Shown here piece after piece: positions 61,997-64,000 of a DNA stretch of 64,000 bases; positions within the stretch are counted from its first letter, which is position 1; every line of letters begins with the position of its first letter. This stretch comes from Chlamydia pneumoniae TW-183 (lineage in GTDB: Bacteria; Chlamydiota; Chlamydiia; Chlamydiales; Chlamydiaceae). The position numbers were made by a program, and so were the translations under genes. The notes below the pieces were generated by a model. The model ran no database searches. It was given only the letters and a program-made list of their open reading frames with translations, and was not told where the DNA came from. Where the stretch lies: the NCBI RefSeq assembly GCF_000007205.1, contig NC_005043.1, positions 868,001 through 932,000 of the forward strand, in the 5' to 3' direction.

Positions 61997-62917
61997 TTAT
62001 TTAAAGCTGATCATAAGCCCTTGGAGCAGTAATGTCCATCCGTCTACCATGACGATCAAAAGTAACTTTAAAGGTAACGAAATCGATAGAGGGGATAACA
62101 TCATCATCTGCATCGCTACAAGAACGTTAGCAGTCACTAAATCAATAACAAAGAAAGGTAGATAGATCAAGACTCCAATTTCGAAAGCATTTTTTATCTG
62201 ACCCATAATAAAAGCAGGAATAATGATTACAAAGTCGGAGGCAGTGAGGTGCGCTCGAATTTCCGAAGGGAAGGTTTTCTGTGAGATCTTGTAAAAGCTT
62301 TGAATTTGTGCTTTTGGAGTGTTGCGAATTAAGAAAGAGCGCAAAGGTTCTTTAGATTTGTTTAAAGCGACAAACACTGTTTCAGCACCTTCTGCAGTGA
62401 AGAGGCTTTGAGGAATGGTATTGGCTTCGATTTCCTTGCGAGCATCTTTATACATAGCCACTCCCGTGGGGAACATCACATAAATAGATAGGATGAGTGC
62501 AATCCCATTGAGGACTTGACTGGGAGGTGTTTGTTGTACTCCTAAGGCGTTACGTAATAAGACTAAAGTAATGATAATCTTTAGATACGAAGTGAGCAAC
62601 ATGACCAGGAAAGGCGATAGGGCCAAGAAAATTAAGATGATCGCTTGCGTTGTAATGTCTGGATACGTATCTGAGAAACTTCCATCTGACAGATGGTCTC
62701 TAGGGAGAACATCATCAGCATTCAGTGGGGGCATGTAGGAAGGCACTGACGATGCAGCAACAGGCTGTTGTACTACGTTCAAAGGATTAGAATTCGAGGG
62801 AGGAGGGGTAGGTTGACAACGCGAGGGACAGGAGTTTTCATATAGACTGGCGTCAGCAAAACAGCATGAGACGCTCAGCGTAAAAAAACAAAGGGAAAAT
62901 CGAAAAATGGATCGCAT
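61997..62917 (-). CDS. sctR: Type III export apparatus protein SctR (CdsR) with long N-terminal extension
   Basis: 306 residues versus about 215 in most SctR. Residues 1-20 look like a Sec signal (FSLCFFTLSVSCCFA); about 25-90 are a Pro/Ser/Asn-rich segment with PPPSNSNPLNVVQQ. The core then matches SctR/FliP: IILIFLALSPFLVMLLTSYL, IITLVLLRNALGVQQTPPSQ, IIIPAFIMGQIKNAFEIGVLIYLPFFVIDL and MMMLSPLSISLPLKLLLIV. Its exported N-terminus resembles FliP of flagella. It forms the pentameric core of the export gate. Confidence 0.93.
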   Translation of the reverse strand: MRSIFRFSLCFFTLSVSCCFADASLYENSCPSRCQPTPPPSNSNPLNVVQQPVAASSVPSYMPPLNADDVLPRDHLSDGSFSDTYPDITTQAIILIFLALSPFLVMLLTSYLKIIITLVLLRNALGVQQTPPSQVLNGIALILSIYVMFPTGVAMYKDARKEIEANTIPQSLFTAEGAETVFVALNKSKEPLRSFLIRNTPKAQIQSFYKISQKTFPSEIRAHLTASDFVIIIPAFIMGQIKNAFEIGVLIYLPFFVIDLVTANVLVAMQMMMLSPLSISLPLKLLLIVMVDGWTLLLQGLMISFK

Positions 62918-62931
62918 AATAGTGAATACCT

Positions 62932-63633
62932 TTATTCTTTCTTATCCTGATCATTAGATAAAGAAGAAGAATCCGTGGATGATGAAGTCTCAGATGGCTC
63001 GTCTACAGGGTTCTTCGCTTTTAGTATAGTCGAGAAAGCTTTTTCTAAGGCATCTAATTGTACATCAAGCTGCGCATTGATGATCCCTGCTTCAGTCTCG
63101 ATAATGCAACCCCCAGGAGTAACATCAGGTTTTGCTGTAAGAATTAAGGAGTCAGCATACTCCACGATGTTCTTGAGTTCAGGACGACTTTTCTCAACAA
63201 GAGGTAAATCTTTGGGATTGACAGAGATAATGATATGTTTATTTTGTGTGAGCTCTTTCAATGCTTGAGAAATAATAGAGACAATAGTTTCAGGATGTAA
63301 TTCGAGTTCCTTCCCAATGATTTTCCTCACACTCGCAATTGCCAGAGGAACCAAGGCCTCGCGTACTCTTATGCGTAGATTTTTAGTTTCTTCTTCTAAG
63401 AAAGCAATTTGCTTGCTCCAGGATTCAGATCCCTCTTTAAATCCTTGATCTTTAGCTTCTTGACGAATTTGTGCACACTTTTGTTCTGTCTCTGCAACAT
63501 AGGCTTCGCTATCGGCTTTTGTTTTTTCTAACAGCTCTTTGGCATCAAGGAAAGCAGAGAAAGCTTCAGGAGATAAAACCTTCTTATTTGGGGAGACATC
63601 ATCATCTTTAAAAATTAAGCTAAAAAACTTCAT
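62932..63633 (-). CDS. sctL: Type III ATPase regulator SctL (CdsL)
   Basis: 233 residues. A long helix with many Glu/Lys (LEKTKADSEAYVAETEQKCA), then the FliH/SctL C-terminal domain (VRKIIGKELELHPETIVSII, VTPGGCIIETEAGIINAQLD). It binds the type III ATPase at the cytoplasmic sorting platform. A Ser/Asp-rich tail (PSETSSSTDSSSLSNDQDKK) is unusual for the family. By order it is Cpn0826, reported to interact with the ATPase CdsN. Confidence 0.88.
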   Translation of the reverse strand: MKFFSLIFKDDDVSPNKKVLSPEAFSAFLDAKELLEKTKADSEAYVAETEQKCAQIRQEAKDQGFKEGSESWSKQIAFLEEETKNLRIRVREALVPLAIASVRKIIGKELELHPETIVSIISQALKELTQNKHIIISVNPKDLPLVEKSRPELKNIVEYADSLILTAKPDVTPGGCIIETEAGIINAQLDVQLDALEKAFSTILKAKNPVDEPSETSSSTDSSSLSNDQDKKE

Positions 63634-63753
63634 CTTTACTATGGCGTAGTATCTTTGAGGCTGATTTACCTCAGAAGAGAAAACACCGCTCCTTTTATTG
63701 TCGTGTTATTTTTCTATACTTTGTATAAAGCTAAATCTTTACTTATAAAGCTT

Positions 63754-64000
63754 TTATTTCACTAAGACTTTCATGCATTGTTCTAGGCGGGACTTAAAAT
63801 AATCCACATAGGGATGGTCATACCATGTTTTTAAAGTCTGCTCGACGATATATGCTCGACCGACATCTAACCTACGTAGAAAATACCATAGAAAAGAAGC
63901 GTTTTCTTTTGTTAATGCTTTACCTAAAAACTCTAACCCTTGCTTATGAACGAACTGTCGTAATTCTGCATCAGTAGTCCAAGAAGAAAGAAAATTCGTA
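63754..64000 (-). CDS. C-terminal part of a CT560-like protein at the SctK position (partial)
   Basis: The minus-strand frame is open from the right edge to TAA (63754-63756). The visible 81 residues include ELRQFVHKQGLEFLGKALT, ASFLWYFLRRLDVGRAYIVE and LKTWYDHPYVDYFKSRLEQ, and end CMKVLVK. In type III operons the gene between sctJ and sctL is often sctK, which links the sorting platform to the ring. That role is inferred only from location. No signal peptide can be judged because the start lies outside. Confidence 0.65.
   Translation of the reverse strand, partial: TNFLSSWTTDAELRQFVHKQGLEFLGKALTKENASFLWYFLRRLDVGRAYIVEQTLKTWYDHPYVDYFKSRLEQCMKVLVK

Overview
The window is a chromosomal segment of an obligate intracellular chlamydia, almost certainly Chlamydia (Chlamydophila) pneumoniae. 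The gene order follows the C. trachomatis block CT608 down to CT560. It includes chlamydial hallmarks: a third GroEL paralogue, the CopB/CopD translocators, an Inc-like protein, chromosomal relatives of the plasmid proteins pGP5/pGP6, and a family of HAF-repeat proteins between rsbU and eno that matches the Cpn0794-0799 region. Identifications rest on reading the protein sequences; no database was searched. 'Cpn' and 'CT' names are inferred from gene order and memory.

Layout. 1-7.4 kb: DNA repair (uvrD partial, ung, rdgB), a NamZ-like (DUF1343) protein, groEL3, tRNA-Arg(ACG) and ahpC. 7.4-12.3 kb (minus): tolQ-tolR-tolA-like-tolB-pal plus a coiled-coil/LysM protein, forming an envelope-spanning Tol-Pal operon. 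12.5-19.4 kb (plus): dsbD, tatD and the sdhCAB succinate dehydrogenase. 19.4-26.1 kb (minus): rsbU, a degenerate RsbU-like paralogue, and a 988-residue protein with papain-like sequence signatures. 26.1-34.3 kb: the lineage-specific HAF-repeat island. 34.6-43.1 kb (minus): eno, then the thrS-CT582-CT583-CT584-trpS-uvrB operon. 43.3-48.2 kb: an EamA transporter, then the type III translocator operon sycD-CT577-copB-copD (minus). 48.4-60.6 kb (plus): mutL, pepP, a type II secretion operon (CT573, gspD, E, F, G, two further pseudopilins, CT566) and an Inc-like gene. 60.8-64 kb (minus): type III export apparatus sctL-R-S-T, with a partial SctK-like gene at the edge.

The most unusual region is the HAF island. 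It holds five paralogues, each with exactly seven DG..IVG-type repeats, which points to seven-bladed beta-propellers. Two of them (one broken by an in-frame TGA) carry a C-terminal autotransporter-like barrel. Three are barrel-less, and one of those lies on the opposite strand with a shifted repeat register. Four of the five have a recognisable private promoter and three are followed by hairpins, so this is a set of independently expressed extracellular or secreted proteins rather than an operon.

Other points of interest: GroEL3 has lost both catalytic aspartates of the chaperonin ATPase. The second RsbU-like protein has lost its PP2C metal ligands. MutL lacks the endonuclease motif. CT573 and CT566 sit where GspC and GspK would be expected. 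A 17-bp direct repeat lies in the promoter region of the type III translocator operon.
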